Assembly: GCA_051656785.1 (NCBI GenBank)
Contig: JBOFJK010000002.1
Span: 62,001-126,000 of the forward strand
Direction of reading: 5' to 3'
DNA: 64,000 bases
Source: UBA710 sp051656785
Lineage (GTDB): Bacteria > Bacillota_I > Bacilli_A > Mycoplasmatales > Metamycoplasmataceae
In this document: one piece after another, positions 41,582 to 53,486 of the stretch
Numbering within the stretch: position 1 is the stretch's first letter
Layout of the letters: every line of letters starts with the position of its first letter
Notes under the pieces: generated by a model
Told to the model about the DNA's origin: nothing
Database searches by the model: none
Seen by the model: only the letters and a program-made list of their open reading frames with translations
Program-made: the position numbers and the translations under genes

Positions 41582-43252
41582 ATGTTTTCAAATGTAGAGA
41601 AACCATTATCGGAAGAGGAAATTTCCTCGGATTCATCTGATCAATTACAAGTCCGAGCAAATAATTTAATTATAAATAATACTGCCTCACACAATATTTA
41701 TAAAAGTAATAATAGTGATATTGCTATTGAAATGATTAATATAACAAAAGAGTTTCCAGGAATAATAGCTAATGACAATATTAATCTAGCAATAAAAAGA
41801 GGTTCAATTCATTCCTTGGTTGGTGAAAATGGTGCAGGTAAATCTACACTTATGTCTATTTTGTTTGGAATCTATAAACCCACATCTGGAACAATAATGT
41901 TTGATGGATCACCAATATTGATAAGTGGGCCAAATCAAGCAAATGATATTGGTATTGGGATGGTTCACCAACATTTTAAATTGGTTGGTAATTATACAAA
42001 TTTTGAAAATATCATTTTAGGTGCTGAATTTGAAAAAAATGGATTTCTCGATAGGGAAACTTCTTTAGCAAAAATTAAATTATTACAAGATAAATTCGGC
42101 TTAAAGTTTGATTTATATGAGAAAACATCAGATGCCCCTGTTGTAACACAACAAAAAATTGAAATTTTAAAAATGCTATATAGAGATGCTGATATATTGA
42201 TTTTTGATGAACCTACTGCTGTTCTTACTCCTAAAGAAATTGATGAATTTTTAAATATTTTAGAATTTCTAAAACAAAATGGAAAAACAATCCTTTTTAT
42301 TACTCATAAGTTATGGGAAGTAATGAAAGTATCAGATGAGATTACTGTCATTAGACATGGAAAAGTTGTTAAACATTATGAATCAATTGAGGGTATTACA
42401 ACAACTGAAATTGCTAATTGAATGGTTGGAGAGAATGTTGTTTATGTAAAAAATCAAAATCATTCACATTCTAATGAGGTAATATTAAAACTTGAAAATA
42501 TATTTTCAGGAAATAAATTAAAAAATTTAAGTCTTGAAATCCATGCTGGAGAAATTCTAGCCATTGCAGGTGTTGCAGGAAATGGACAAAGGGATTTAGA
42601 ATATATTCTTTCTGGTGTAAAACAACCTAAAGAAGGAAAAATCTTCCTTAAGTCAAGAGAAGATTTAACACTTCATGATATTACTCATTACTCTTCAAGG
42701 AAAAAGAATGAAAGTTTTATTTCTGTTATTCCTGAAGATAGACATAAGCATGGGTTAGTTCTTGACTTTAATATTAATGAGAATTCAATCATAAGAAGTT
42801 TATCTAGCAAAGAATTTGTTAAACATTTTATTATTCAAAATAAAAAAGTTAAAAATTTTACTGATGAAATTATTGGAAAATTTGATGTTCGTGGTTCTAG
42901 AAATGGTAATGCTACAGCAAGGTCTTTATCTGGTGGAAATCAACAAAAAGCAATTGTTGGTAGAGAAATTTTAACTGATCATGACCTTATTGTGGCTGTT
43001 CAGCCAACTAGAGGATTAGATGTTGGGGCCATTAATATGATTCATGATGAACTCCTTAAAGAAAAGGTTAATGGTAAAGCTATTATTTTAATTTCTTATG
43101 AATTAGATGAAATACTTGCTCTAGCAGATACAATTGCAGTTATGAATAATGGCGAAATAGTTGGAATTAAAAATGCTGATAATTTCAAAAGAAAAGAAAT
43201 TGGATTACTAATGGCAGGATTAAATAATTCTGGAGAATTATATGATAAATAA
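41582..43252 (+). CDS. Nucleoside ABC importer ATPase (double NBD)
   Basis: 556 residues with two nucleotide-binding domains, like RbsA/NupO-type sugar and nucleoside importers. An unusual Ser/Asn-rich lead of about 40 residues comes first. NBD1: VGENGAGKSTLM, GMVHQHFKL, ILIFDEPTAVL, FITHKL. NBD2: IAGVAGNGQRDLE, SVIPEDRHKHGL, SLSGGNQQKAIVGRE, and QPTRGLDVG. The second NBD has degenerate residues as usual for this family. The ribosome site GGGGGAG is strong. Permease genes follow with overlap. With the BMP lipoprotein it forms a purine nucleoside importer. Confidence 0.94.
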
Positions 43253-44759
43253 GATAAAGGAAAATTTTTATAGTGAACAATTAGTTGAGGGTCGTAGAAA
43301 ACTTTATAACTCCTTGTGAGCCCTTTTATTTGGAATGATAGCAAGTATTTTAATAATTTCTTTTACTGGGAACAATCCATTTGAAGTTTTCAACTTTATA
43401 TATAATGAAGCAGTTGTTAATTCTAAATTTATTGTTACAATTGTTGTTTTCATTGTTGCAACGATTGGGACTGCCTTATGTTTTAAATCAGGAATTTTTA
43501 ATATTGGTGTTTCTGGTCAAATGATGGCTGGCGGAATGACTTCTGTACTAATATTAAAATTAATAGGTATAAATGGTGGGACAATATTTTTTGCTATTAT
43601 AGCAGCTATGATTTCTGGGCTATTGGTAGCACTAACTGCCGGGATATTAAAAGCATTTTTAAATGTTAATGAAGTTGTTTCAACAATCTTATTAAATTGA
43701 TCTATTTTTTATGTAATTAAATTTATAATTAATTTTAATATACCAGGTCTTGTCACTCCCACAAGTATTTCACAAAATAGAACAGATCCTTTTTCAATGC
43801 CAGATTTCTTTAAATCTACTGGTTGATTTACAATTTTAATTATTTTTTCTTTAATTCTAATAATATTAACTTGATTCCTTTTTACAAGGACATCAATTGG
43901 ATACAAAATGAGAATGCTCGCTCTTAATAAAGATGCATCTAAATATGCAGGCTCTAATGAAAAAGTAATATTACTATCAATAATGGCTGTATCAGGAGCA
44001 TTATCAGGACTTGCTGGATTCCTATTTTATACTAGTGAAGGTACTATTCAAGCATCTAGTGAACCAATGACATTAGGATTTGACACAATTGCAATTACTT
44101 TACTTGTTTATAATAATCCTTTTGGTATTGGTATTTCTTCAACTTTATTTGCAATTATTAGATTAGGTTCTGTTCACCTTAAAGGTTCTTATGATCCATT
44201 AACAGGTGATTTTGCTCAAATTATGTTTGGTATTATTATTTATATTGCTGCTATTGCTATTGTTTTTGCAAAATTAAATGCTTACACATATATTAGAAAT
44301 CAATTTATTTATTACAAAGATATTAATTATAAAGAAGCTGTAAATAATTATAAAACTAAGAAAAAAGAGATCTCATTATTAAGAAAAGAAAATAATTTAA
44401 TAATTAAAGAAATCAAATTAACTAATAAAGAAAAATGAAAAGAGATCCTCAAAGAATCAATTGCAAAAAAAGAAGTGATGGATAAGGAACTTCTCGGAAA
44501 TAAGCAAAAAGTGTTAGATTTAAGTGAAGAAGTGCAACAATATTATTTTAATCAAATATCTTTAATAAAAAAAGAGAAAGATATAGCTCTTTTCCAAAAT
44601 AGATATTATGAAATAATGGGTATAAAAAATATTACCAAATCAGCATTACTTGAAAATAAAAGCATTCTTAGAAATGTAAAGAAAGAAATTTTAGAGCGAT
44701 ACCAAATAGAAAAAAACAAATTAAAATTAAGTATGGGAGATGAAAATGGAAACATTTAA
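43242..44759 (+). CDS. Nucleoside ABC importer permease 1 with long coiled-coil tail
   Basis: 505 residues. The membrane part (residues about 25-345) is a BPD_transp_2 permease: FKSGIFNIGVSGQMMAGG, NEVVSTILLNW, and a conserved core around MRMLALNKDASKYAGSN and SGALSGLAGF. The last roughly 150 residues are unusual: a highly charged, Lys/Glu-rich segment (KTKKKEISLLRKENNL onward) predicted to be cytosolic coiled coil, absent in typical homologues of about 350 residues. It overlaps the ATPase gene end by 11 bases and permease 2 by 14. Confidence 0.9.
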
Positions 44760-45693
44760 TGAAATAGCAATCTTAGCAATAACTTATTTTGGTATTTTGG
44801 CACTCGCATCAATGTCTTCAATTGTTTCTGAGAGAGTTGGGATAATTAATATCGGAATTAATGGTACTATGGTTTTTGGTGCGACAGCTTATATGGTATT
44901 TGCAAGTATCTTTACTGCTCAAGGAGCTATACAAGGATCGGAATGACTTCAAGTTCCTCTTTTTGTAATTTCTGCAATATTTGGTGTGTTATTTTCAGCA
45001 TTACATGGTTATGCAACTATTAAGTTAAAGTCAAATCAAATAATTTCAGGGGTTGCAACAAATATACTTGCCCCTGCCTTAACACTAACTGTATTATTTC
45101 TTTTTGGTAGAGCTAATACTTTAAACTATAATGTACCTAGATTAGAATGAGGTAATAGTGCTAGACATGATTTATCTTCCATTGTGTCCATAAGCACATT
45201 TGTTTTAATTATTTCAGTAATTATTGTTTGAATTATGTTAAATAAAACAAGATGAGGATTAAGATTAAAATCTATTGGAGAAAATCCACAAGCTGCTGAT
45301 GCTGCAGGAATAAATGTTAATTGATTCAAATGACAGGGTGTACTTATTTCTGGTCTATTAGCTGGGTTGGCTGGTGCTTTATATATGACATCAACAAGAG
45401 TTGATGGAACTTCATTTAAGGGTTCTGTAGAAGGATTAGGGTTTTTGGCATTAGCAATCATGATTATTGGTAAATGAAAAATTTTACCAGCAGTTTTAAC
45501 ATCATTCTCATTCTCATTATTATTGGCATTAAGCTACACATTCCATTTATTTGTTCCAAGTGAACACTCAAGTTATAGTTTCTTATTCTTAACAGTCCCA
45601 TATTTAGGAACATTAGTAACAATGGTTATGTTTGGAAAAAGATCCATTGGACCAAAGGCCGCCGGGATTCCATATGATAAGTCCTTGAGGTAG
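44746..45693 (+). CDS. Nucleoside ABC importer permease 2
   Basis: 315 residues. A BPD_transp_2 permease with about nine helices: SERVGIINIGINGTMVFGA, KSNQIISGVATNILAPALT, RLKSIGENPQAADAAGIN, and the C-terminal IGPKAAGIPYDK, as in NupQ/BmpC-type permeases. Start at 44746 preferred because GGGAG is then 6 bases upstream; an ATG six bases earlier is possible. Last gene of the importer operon. Confidence 0.93.
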
Positions 45694-45838
45694 TTTTAAA
45701 ACATTATATACAATTATATAGAGAAATGGCAATATAAAGTTTGATTTAAATTGATTAATTTTAGTTAGTAATGCTATATTTTATTTCACTTTTTTCATTA
45801 AATGATATAATTAACCATATTAAAAAAGGAAATGATTT

Positions 45839-46147
45839 ATGGACATATCAACATTATCTGACAATGTAATTAAAAATCTATCAACTGTCCCAGGAATTTT
45901 GGGATTTTGTAATATTGATGCAACTAATCAAGAATTAAAAGATTCAAAATCATGATCAAAAGCAGTTTCAATAACAATAAATGATAAAATTATCAATCTT
46001 AATGTTGCTATTATCATTTCAATTGATTCAACAATCAAAAATATTTCAAAACAAATAAAAGAACAAGTAGCTTTTAGTTTTAAAAAAAATGGTTTAAAAT
46101 TAGGTTTCCTTAATATTTATATAAAGGGAGTTAAAAAATATGAATAA
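45839..46147 (+). CDS. Asp23/Gls24 family small protein
   Basis: 102 residues. The pattern SDNVIKNLSTVPGILGF, then a strand-rich middle (KIINLNVAIIISI) and NISKQIKEQVAFSFKKN, fits the Asp23/YloU fold. This gene precedes the FakA-type gene in Firmicutes, as here. AAAAAAGGA precedes the ATG, and a TATAAT-like -10 is present in the 145-base gap after the importer operon. The end overlaps fakA by 8 bases. Function is poorly known; it may help envelope homeostasis. Confidence 0.78.
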
Positions 46148-47768
46148 AATTCTAGCTAATGACTGAAGACTAGCCATTATTTCTGGTTCAAATAATATGC
46201 AGAACAATAAGAATAGAATTAATTCACTTAATGTTTTTCCTGTTCCAGATGGAGATACAGGAACCAATATGTCTTCGACTGTTAAAAAAGCAGCTGATGT
46301 AATCCAAAATAGTGTAAATACTAATTTAAATGATTTATTACAAATTATTTCTAAAAATATGCTTCTAGGAGCAAGAGGGAATTCGGGAGTTATCCTATCT
46401 CAAATATTTAAAGGTTTTGCAGTTGGTTGGGAAAATCTTGAAATGATTGAAACTAAAGATGTAATAAAAGGTTTTAAGGAAGCCTCTAAAATGGCATATG
46501 CTTCTGTAATAAATCCTATTGAGGGAACAATTCTTACAGTTATTAGAGAGACATATGAAAATTTAGAGAAAAACATTAAACCAAATATGAATATTATTCA
46601 AATATTTGAGTTAGCTTTAAAGTATGCAAGAGTAAGTTGTGATAATACTCCAAATTTATTGGCAGTTCTAAAAGAAGTTGGAGTTATCGATTCGGGTGGT
46701 GAAGGACTAAATATTATTCTAGAAGGAATAATAAAATCATTTAAAGGTTCACCAGTACAAATTTCTCTTGAAGAAGCACAAATGGAGAAATTCACAGGTG
46801 AATTAGAAATTTATGATGGAGAATTTGGTTATTGTACAGAGTTAATTATAAAGTTAAAAGCAGTTGCTAAATTCAACAAAATAGAATTTATTAAAGGGTT
46901 GTCAAAATTAGGTAATTCTGTTGTTGTTGTTCAAGATGATGATATTGTTAAAACACATATTCATACTCTTAAACCAGGTCAAGTTTTAAATTATTCACAA
47001 AAATTTGGAGAATTTGAAGCTATTAAATCTGAAAACATGACTATTCAAGCAAGTGATACAAAAGCAGATAGTGCTGCTATATTTGAAAAGAAAAAAGCTG
47101 AAAAGAAAACTTCAGCCATTATTTCATGTAACAGTGGCTCAGGTATTATTGAATTAATGAAACAATATGAATGTGATTACATCATTGAAGGCGGTCAGAC
47201 AAACAACCCTTCTGCTCAAGATATTATTGAAGCTATTGAATATGTTAATGCTGATAATATTTTTATCCTTCCAAATAACTCAAACATTATTTTAACAGCA
47301 CAACAAGCTTCAAAAATAATTAAGGATAAAAATATTAAGGTTCTTTCTACAAAAACCCAAGTAGAAGGTATTACAGCAATGCTTAACTTTTCATCAGATT
47401 TAAACTTAGAAGATAACTTAGAAGAAATAGAATCAGCATTACATAATTTAATAACTGGTCAAATTACTGTTGCAACTAAAGATACTAAAATAAATAATGT
47501 CAAAATTAAAAAAAATGAATACTTAATGATGATTGAAAACAAAATTATTGGATGTAAAAAGGATATTATTAAGGCTGGTGAAGCTTTAATAAAAGAAATG
47601 CTTTCACAAAAAGAAAATCCTGAAATAGTTATTATTTATTATGGTGCAGATGCTTCAAAATTAGATGCAAATGAATTAGAAAAATATATTATTTTAAATT
47701 ACGATGTTGAAGTTGAAATTCACAATGGGGACCAACCTATTTATAATTTTTTAATTAGTGTGGAATAG
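46140..47768 (+). CDS. fakA: Fatty acid kinase subunit FakA (DAK2 domain)
   Basis: 542 residues. The N-terminal DAK2-like ATPase domain has NVFPVPDGDTGTNMSST and LLGARGNSGVILSQIFKG; VIDSGGEGLNIILEG follows. The middle domain and C-terminal part (IIYYGADASKLDANELEKYI) match the FakA/YloV layout. With a FakB/DegV fatty-acid-binding protein it phosphorylates exogenous fatty acids for membrane lipid synthesis. It is directly followed by plsX, which also makes acyl-phosphates. Confidence 0.93.
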
Positions 47769-47780
47769 AAAGAGTAAATT

Positions 47781-48773
47781 ATGAATATAAAAAGAATAGC
47801 ATTTGATGTAATGGGAAGTGATTATGGACCAGCTGCAGCAGTTGCTGCTACAATGGACTTTATTAAGAAATATGAAAACTATTCAGTAGTATTGGTTGGT
47901 GATGAAAATATCATCAATGAAACTTTGGTTTCTATGGATAGAATAAGTGTTTTACATAATCCAAATGTTGTTAGTAAAACATCAAGTTTAAGATATGCAT
48001 CTTCTGAAGATAATTCAATGAATACCGCTTTAAAACTTTTAAAAGAAGGTGTTGTTGATGCTTGTATGTCTCCTGGTGAGTCAGCAAAAATTTTAACTTC
48101 TTCAATTTTTATTCTAAAAAGATTAGATGGTGTTAGTCGTCCGGCATTTATGCCTATTTTTCCTACAGTTATTAAGAATAAAAAATTTCTAATGTTAGAT
48201 GTTGGAGCAAATTTAGATATAAATGCAGATTATTTAGTTCAATGAGCTAAATTAGGGCAAGCATTTTCTAAAGCAGTTCTAAAAATAAAAGATCCTAAAG
48301 TTAGTATATTAAATGTTGGTACAGAAGAAAATAAGGGTTTTGAAGCACATGGTATTGCTAATAAAAAATTATCAAAATTAAAAGAAGAAGGCATAATGAA
48401 TTATGTTGGTTTTGTTGAAGGTAGAGACCTCCTTACTGGTGATGTTGATGTTGTTGTAACAGATGGATATGCTGGAAATATTTGTTTAAAAACAATGGAA
48501 GGTGTTATTATTAATTTTCAAAAATTGATTAAAAAGAATCTTACATCAAATTTTTTTAGAAAAATTTGTGCTCTATTTTTAAAGAGTGCTTTCAACGACG
48601 TTAAAGAGCATTTAGATTATCGAAATGTTGGCGCCGCTTGAGTTATAGGTGTTGAAGGAATTGTAATAAAATGTCATGGTTCATCAGATCGTAAATCATA
48701 TAATGGGGCACTAGAACAAGTTAAACTTGCACTTGATGCAAATGCTTTAGAAGAATATAAAAAGGTTTTATAG
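47781..48773 (+). CDS. plsX: Phosphate acyltransferase PlsX
   Basis: 330 residues. Interconverts acyl-ACP and acyl-phosphate for phosphatidic acid synthesis. Motifs: IAFDVMGSDYGPAAAV, MSPGESAKILTSS, MLDVGANLDINADYL, VTDGYAGNICLKTMEG. Two TGA codons are Trp, in VQWAKLG and GAAWVIGV. The fakA-plsX-rnc-smc order is a conserved Firmicute cluster. The stop shares one base with the rnc start. Confidence 0.95.
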
Positions 48774-49441
48774 TGTGCAATCCAAGAATTGAAGATTTTT
48801 TAATCAACCACAAAATTCCCTTTAATAATATTAATTTTTATAAAAGGGCAATTACACATTCAACATACTCGAATGAACATAGAAATTTAGTTTCTTATGA
48901 GATGTTAGAATTATTAGGTGATTCAATAATACAATCTAAATCAACAATTATAATATTTAATCATTTCAAGAAAATTGGAGTTGGTGAAGCAACGCGAATA
49001 AGATCTAAGAATGTTGATAATGTTGCTCTTGCAAAAATAACAAAAACTTTAGGTTTAAATAAATATTTATTATGTTCAAATAATAGAAATGAATTAATCA
49101 ATAAAACAAAAGTTTGTGCTGACCTTTTTGAATCTTTAATTGGTGCTATTTACTTAGATTTAGGTGATGCAGAAGTTGATAGATTTTTAGCTAAGTATTT
49201 GGCTCCAAAAATTAAATTAACTGATATAAATAATTTAAAAGATTACAAAACTGAATTTCAGGAATTAATACAATCAACATCAACTTCTGATATATTTTAT
49301 GAATCATCAAAATTACTTAATAATAATTTTTTAACAAAATTAATTCATGACAAAAAATGTTATGGTGAAGGAATGGGAAAAACTAAAAAAATTGCTGAAA
49401 ATGAGGCAGCAAAAAATGCTCTTGAAAAATTAAGTAAATAA
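48773..49441 (+). CDS. rnc: Ribonuclease III
   Basis: 222 residues. Cleaves double-stranded RNA, including rRNA precursors. The signature is seen as YEMLELLGDSIIQS, and VCADLFESLIGAIYLDLG supplies the second set of catalytic acids. The C-terminal double-stranded RNA-binding domain begins at KTEFQELIQ and ends NEAAKNALEKL. GTG is the start, overlapping the plsX stop (TAGTG). Confidence 0.94.
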   Translation: MCNPRIEDFLINHKIPFNNINFYKRAITHSTYSNEHRNLVSYEMLELLGDSIIQSKSTIIIFNHFKKIGVGEATRIRSKNVDNVALAKITKTLGLNKYLLCSNNRNELINKTKVCADLFESLIGAIYLDLGDAEVDRFLAKYLAPKIKLTDINNLKDYKTEFQELIQSTSTSDIFYESSKLLNNNFLTKLIHDKKCYGEGMGKTKKIAENEAAKNALEKLSK

Positions 49442-49546
49442 GATAAAAATTTATTTGATATTAAATTTTATGTCAAAATTATGATAATATTTTAATTAAA
49501 TATATAATATCTACAAATTATAGTTAAATTTGCAAAAAGGAATACC

Positions 49547-52495
49547 ATGAAACTAATTAAAGTGGAAGCGAAAGGCTTCAAATCATTTGCAGATAAGGTA
49601 ACTTTAAAATTTAATGGTGGTGTTGTAGGTATTGTTGGTCCAAATGGATCTGGTAAAAGTAATATAAATGATGCTATAAAATGAGTTTTGGGTGAGCAAT
49701 CTTCAAAAGCACTTCGTGGAGATAATATGGAAGATATTATTTTTGCTGGATCAAGAACTGAGAAGGAACAAAATAAATGTGAAGTAACATTAACTTTTGA
49801 TAATTCACAAGGAAAACTTTCTATTCCTCACAAAATTTTTACAATTTCTAGAGTTCTTGAAAGAGGTAATGGTAATAATTCATATTATATTAATGATCAA
49901 ATTGCGAGGTATAGAGATATTAGGGAAATAGCTTTAGAATCAGGAATTTCTAAATCATCATTAGCAATTATTTCACAAGGAACAGTTTCAGATATTGCTC
50001 AAGCAACCCCTGAACAAAGAAGGGGTATTATTGAAGATGCTGCCGGAACAAGTAAATATAAATCTAAAAAAGTTGAAGCATTGAGAAAATTAGAAAAAAC
50101 TCAAGAATCATTAGAAAGAATAAATACTGTTGTTAATGAGCTTGAAAAACAACTTAAACCACTTGAAAAACAAGCCGCTAAAGCAAAAATATATTTAGAG
50201 AAATCAAAAGAATTAAAAGAAGTAGAGGTTGGATTATTAGTTCATGATTTAACCATTTTCAATGGTAAGTTAGAAGAATTAAGAAATGAACTAATTGGCG
50301 TTCAAGAAACTAAGGAAGATTTAGAGTCTAAAATTAAAGATCAAGAAATTTCAATCGAACAAAATATTGATTATAAAACAAATCTTGAAAAAGAAATTAG
50401 AGAACTTAATAACGATTTAGAAAAAGTAAATGAAAGTCTTTATAATTTGGAAGTTCGTTTCAAAAATGAAGAACAGAAAAGAGAATTAATTATAAGTGGA
50501 CAAATTCAAGTTGCAGATGCCGAAAAAATTGCTGCCATGAAATCTCAGTTAGAAGTTTATGTATCAGAAATAAAATATTTTGAATCATGAGGCGAATCTT
50601 CAATTCAAAATGTTCGCAACAAAAAAGAAGAAGTCAATGCTATTGAATTGAATATTGCTTCTTTAAGATTAAAATCTAATACTATGAAAACTAATTTGTT
50701 AAAAGTAAAAACAAAAATTGATGTTTTAATGGATCATAAAGAAAATAAAACTAATTTATTTAAAGGGACAAAAACAATCCTTGACAATAAAACTTTATTT
50801 AAAGGGATGGAAGGAACAGTTTCTGATATTATAAATATCCCTGAACAATATTCGGCAGCTATTGAATCAATTTTACATAATGCTCTACAACATATAGTTG
50901 TTAATGAATCAGATACTGCAATAAAAATGATTGAATTTTTGAAAAGCAATAATGGTGGTCGTGCTACCTTTATTCCCCTTTCATCAATAAGTGAAAAAGA
51001 AGTAAGATCAGATTATTTATTAAAAATTAATAATCAATCAGGTTTTATAGGTGTTGCTTCTGAATTAGTAAGTTCTGATGATAAATACTTAAAATTAACA
51101 AAATTCTTACTAGGAAATACAATTATTGTTGAGGATGTTCAATCAGCAAATAAAATTTCTCATTTAGTAGATAAAAAATATTTAATTGCTTCACTTGATG
51201 GTGATTTAATTAGAGTTGGTGGAATCATAACTGGTGGAACCAAAATCAATAGTTCAAGTCTTATTGGAATTGAAGATCAGATTAGACAACTTAATGAAAT
51301 TATTCCTGATTTAAATAAAGGAATTGATATAGCTAATATGGAGATTGCTAAATTAGAAAATATCAAAGAAGAAAAACAAAGTTTAATAAATGAATTGACA
51401 ATTGAGATTGTTAAAAATAATGAAAAAAATGATAATGTTAAGAAATTATTCTTAGATTTAAAACATGATTTTGAAGCACAAAGTAATAAAACTTTTGATG
51501 GCGAATCATTAAAGGGGATGGATGTTTCTCTAAATGAATTGAAATCTAGCAAAGGTGTTATTCAAGCGACATTAAGGTCGAAGAATGAAAAATTAGAATT
51601 AATTGATTCAGCAATTTCTAGATCAACAATATCAAAACAAGAATTAGAAAAATCCTTAAGAATTATTATTTCAAATTCAAGTGAAAAGATGACTGAAAAA
51701 ACTAAAGCAGAATTTTATGTGAGTGAAGCTACAAAAAGATTGGGAGAACATTATAAATTAACATTCGAAACTGCTCGTGAAAATTATGTTCTTACTTTAT
51801 CTTTAGAAGAAGCAAGAACGATTGTTTCAAAACTTAAAACAGAAATAGATGAATTAGGAACAGTAAACTTAGAAGCAATAAAAACATATGCTGAAATAAA
51901 AGAGCGTCATGATGAAATATATGCAAGTCAACAAGAATTACAAGAAGCCAAAAACATTATTATAGAAGCTATTTCTGAAATGGATAAAATAATTATTTCT
52001 AGAATTACAAAAACATTAGAATTGGTTAATACTGAATTTAACTTAGTATTCAAGAAAATGTTTGGTGGAGGAGAGGCAAGAGTGTTCTTAACTGATTTTA
52101 ATGATGTTTTAGAATCGGGGGTTGATATTCAAGCACAACCTCCTGGTAAAAGTGTTAAAAATCTTAAATTATTTTCTGGCGGAGAAAAAGCACTTATTGC
52201 AATTTCATTACTATTTGCAATCATTAAAGCAAAACCCTTACCACTATGTATTTTAGATGAAGTAGAAGCCGCACTTGATGAATCAAATGTCGTTAGATAT
52301 GCTGAATTCTTGCAATCTTTAAAAACAGATACACAATTCATAGTTATAACACATAGACATGGAACAATGTCAAGAGTTGATGAATTATTTGGGGCAACAA
52401 TGCAAAAAAGAGGCGTTACTTCTTTCTTTAGCATAGAACTTGCAAAAGCAAAAGAACTAGTTTCAGATACACAAGAAATGATGACAGAGGAATAG
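49547..52495 (+). CDS. smc: Chromosome segregation ATPase SMC
   Basis: 982 residues, shorter than the 1186 of B. subtilis because the coiled coils are reduced. N-terminal Walker A VGPNGSGKSNINDAI and ALRGDNMEDIIFAG; coiled coil from about 160 to 410; hinge about 410-560 (FKGMEGTVSDIINIPEQY, GGRATFIPL, VGGIITGGTK); second coiled coil; C-terminal signature KLFSGGEKALIAISLLFAI and Walker B LCILDEVEAALDE. AAAAAGGA precedes the ATG. It organises and segregates the chromosome. Confidence 0.96.
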
Positions 52496-52499
52496 AAAT

Positions 52500-53486
52500 A
52501 TGTATAAAGATAAATTTGATAAATTAGAAACGGAGAAAGCAGTTTTATTTGTCAAACAAACTTTTGCAAAAAATCTTGAACAACAACTCAACTTAATAAA
52601 AGTTTCTTCACCACTTTTTTTAGAAACTAAGACTGGGTTAAATGACCACTTAAATAATGATGGATTACCAGTAACTTTTAAATATAAAGAAGATGAATTA
52701 GAAATAATTCAATCACTTGCGAAATGAAAAAGACAAGAAGTTAAAAACCTTAATCTAAAAGAGGGCTCAGGTATTTGAGCTAATATGAAAGCTATAAGAG
52801 TTGGTGAGGAGACTTTGTCACCATATCATTCTTTATATGTTGAACAATTTGATTGGGAGAAAAGAATATCTAAAGAAAGTAGAACAATTGATTATTTAAA
52901 AGATACTGTTAATTTAATCTATGAAGCACTTAAATTAACTCTTTTCGAAACACAAAATAAATACCCTCAATTAACTAACACTCTTCCTGAAAAAATAACT
53001 TTTATCACAACAGAAGAATTGTATTTAATATATCCTAAATTAAGTCCAAAAGAAAGAGAAAATAAATTTGCAATTGAAAATAAAGCATTTTTCTTAATAG
53101 GTATTGGTCACAAACTGAGTCATAACAAACCTCATGATAATAGAGCTGCTGATTATGATGATTGAAATCTAAATGGTGATTTAATTCTTTACAACCCAAT
53201 TCATAATAATGCAATGGAGTTAAGTTCAATGGGAATAAGGGTGGATTCTCAAACACTAAAAATACAAACAGAAATACTTAATAATAAAACTAATAATTTA
53301 TTATACCTTCAATATCATAAAGATGTAGAAAATGAAAAATTACCATTTACAATTGGTGGTGGAATCGGTCAATCAAGACTTGTTCTATTCATTTTAGAAA
53401 AATTTCATATTGGTGAATTTCAAGCTTCTTTTTGACCAAACAAAGTTAGAGAAGAGATGATGAAAGAAGGTGTGAAATTAAAGTAA
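52500..53486 (+). CDS. asnA: Aspartate-ammonia ligase (asparagine synthetase A)
   Basis: 328 residues. Makes Asn from Asp, ammonia and ATP with a class II synthetase fold. Motifs: VKQTFAKNLEQQLNLIKVSSPLF at the start, AIRVGEETLSPYHSLYVEQFDWE, RAADYDDWNLNGDLILYN, and the motif-3 region FTIGGGIGQSRLVLFIL. It starts 4 bases after smc and overlaps the proposed uvrB start by 10 bases. Confidence 0.95.
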
